15,224 nucleotides of DNA, taken from assembly GCA_023145485.1 (NCBI GenBank), contig JAGLDT010000068.1:1-15224 (forward strand), given 5' to 3'. This document shows, piece by piece, positions 14,047-15,224 of the stretch. Position numbers and translations under genes: made by a program. Below the pieces are notes generated by a model. That model ran no database searches. It saw only the letters and a list, made by a program, of their open reading frames with translations, and was not told the DNA's origin. Each line of letters starts with the position of its first letter. Positions within the stretch are counted from its first letter, which is position 1. Origin of the DNA: Cocleimonas sp. (lineage in GTDB: Bacteria > Pseudomonadota > Gammaproteobacteria > Thiotrichales > Thiotrichaceae).

Positions 14047-15224
14047 TTAAAGTATTCCCACTGCCTTCGCAGATGTAGCTATCTGAAAAATAATAGCCAT
14101 AATATCTTTATTAAATTGCATGATCTTTTCATCCACCTTTGGAAATACCATGATTTCGTCCCCTGGTGAGACCCTTAAATTAGACCCCATTAAAACTTGC
14201 CCATTCGGTTTTACAACCACAATTTTTTTTCTTTCTGCACGCTCTGTAAACCCACCTGAGCGTTGTATATAGCCGTATACCGTAGCATTACTGGCATAAA
14301 CAATGGATTGTGGTATTTGCACCTCACCACTGATAATCACAACATCACTCTTTCTAGGAATGACGATAATATCGTCTTCTTCTAGGCGAATATTTGAAAC
14401 GTGTCCATTATCACTAACAACCACTCGTCCATCGACCTGAACCTGCTTAGCATGCTTTACAAATTGCAAGACAAGCTCCGCTTCTTTAGCGCGAATAATG
14501 GCCTCACCATCGGATGAAGCAGGGGTTGTTAATACCGCGCGCTCCAATCTAAAAATTGATTTATCTAAGTTTTGTTTTTGCCTTAACGCAACGCTTTTAC
14601 GTTTTAAATAAATATTAGCAATATCGGCTTCTCTTGGGTCAATTGAAATATAATCCAATAATTCTTTTAAGCGTGTTCCTCTTTTTATGGAATAATAGGA
14701 ATTCCCTAAGTGGCTACCTTCTATTCTAACCGCCATTGTTTTTAAGGGAGCATCACTCACAAAGCGCAATGTATCACCATCCATAATCTGTATATTTTTA
14801 AAACGATTGATTGGAATATAATTTGACCAAGGCTGCCCTTTACGAGTACCTGAAACCATCACATTACTTGCTTTTTTATACGGACGAGCGTATTTAATCA
14901 CTTCTAAGCCACGGGTATTTCTACTACCAAATTCAAAACTAAATTTTCCGCGCACTGCCCCTTCAACATTAACCGTACTACCCTGCGGCCCCACCAAAAT
15001 GGTATCACCGTCTTTAAATAGCAAATAAGGCAACTTACCCCATAATAAAAAAGCATACAAATCAACGGTTGCGATGGCTCTATTCGCTCGCATCACCCGT
15101 ATATTACGATAACTACCCCGTACCGCATCAATCCCACCAGCTTGTTGTAAAAAGCTAATCACACTGTCCGAAGGAGAGCCAGCATATTGCCCAGGTCTTG
15201 CAACCCCGCCCGTAACAAAGACAC
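14047..15224 (-). CDS. Polysaccharide export protein with SLBB domains, 5' end beyond window
   Basis: Wza-like outer-membrane/periplasmic export protein for capsule or exopolysaccharide. The reading frame stays open to the right edge: codons upstream of the GTG at 15162 encode VTGGVARPGQYAGSPSDS, an SLBB-type beta strand, so that GTG is not the true start. At least 392 residues are present. SLBB-like repeats open with VTGGVARPGQY, VNVEGAVRGKFSF, VRIEGSHLGNSYYSI and VIISGEVQIPQSIVY, each followed by a glycine-rich turn. PGDEIMVFPKVD and the hydrophobic helix IMAIIFQIATSAKAVGIL end the protein, as in related export proteins that insert a C-terminal helix into the outer membrane. The Poly_export domain and signal peptide should lie off the right edge. 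It is first in the visible operon with cbpA and degQ. Confidence 0.85.
   Translation of the reverse strand, partial: VFVTGGVARPGQYAGSPSDSVISFLQQAGGIDAVRGSYRNIRVMRANRAIATVDLYAFLLWGKLPYLLFKDGDTILVGPQGSTVNVEGAVRGKFSFEFGSRNTRGLEVIKYARPYKKASNVMVSGTRKGQPWSNYIPINRFKNIQIMDGDTLRFVSDAPLKTMAVRIEGSHLGNSYYSIKRGTRLKELLDYISIDPREADIANIYLKRKSVALRQKQNLDKSIFRLERAVLTTPASSDGEAIIRAKEAELVLQFVKHAKQVQVDGRVVVSDNGHVSNIRLEEDDIIVIPRKSDVVIISGEVQIPQSIVYASNATVYGYIQRSGGFTERAERKKIVVVKPNGQVLMGSNLRVSPGDEIMVFPKVDEKIMQFNKDIMAIIFQIATSAKAVGIL

Noticed and set aside
15160..15162. GTG as start of the SLBB export gene
   Set aside because: Codons upstream continue an SLBB motif to the window edge, so the gene is cut by the window rather than starting here.

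Overview
The window looks like chromosomal DNA from an AT-rich gammaproteobacterium. The gene families are typical of that class: MsrP/MsrQ, YhbY, SpoT beside RpoZ, a DsbA-type oxidoreductase, diheme cytochrome c4 divergent from EngB, and LpxL-type lipid A acylation. They imply a Gram-negative cell with a Tat pathway, c-type cytochromes, haem synthesis, lipid A and surface polysaccharide export. I cannot fix the order or genus from sequence alone. No tRNA, rRNA, CRISPR array, prophage or large accessory island is visible.

Layout, left to right. At 1-212 a composite palindrome resembling the end of an IS200/IS605-type element abuts the ATP-binding C-terminus of a sensor histidine kinase. Then come msrP and msrQ (+), a periplasmic methionine sulfoxide repair pair. 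yhbY (-) meets msrQ tail to tail. A conserved-looking lipoprotein of unknown function (+) and the rpoZ-spoT operon (-) follow. hemH (+) starts a tightly overlapping trio: ferrochelatase, a CinA/MoaB-like molybdopterin-binding-domain protein and a lipid A acyltransferase. A lipoprotein-type DsbA (-) and a cytochrome c4 (-) with a strong terminator follow. A structured 364-base divergent region leads to engB (+). A 587-base gap contains a probable minus-strand small RNA. The right end is a minus-strand operon of a polysaccharide-export SLBB protein (running off the right edge), cbpA and a short DegQ-like protease.

Most genes serve the cell envelope: periplasmic repair of oxidised methionine, disulfide formation, protein quality control, lipid A acylation, polysaccharide export and periplasmic electron transfer. 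The rest are housekeeping functions: omega subunit, ppGpp turnover, ribosome assembly and haem synthesis.

Four points stand out. (1) A three-hairpin element at about 11580-11735 has C-rich loops, a terminator, and G-U pairs that form only on the minus strand; this suggests an undescribed sRNA. (2) SpoT keeps its ppGpp hydrolase residues but has lost the key synthetase residues. (3) The cytochrome c4/engB divergent region has three tandem hairpins and, on the minus strand, a perfect nine-base Shine-Dalgarno with a seven-codon ORF inside a terminator-like fold. (4) A perfect inverted repeat overlaps the -10 box of the hemH promoter.
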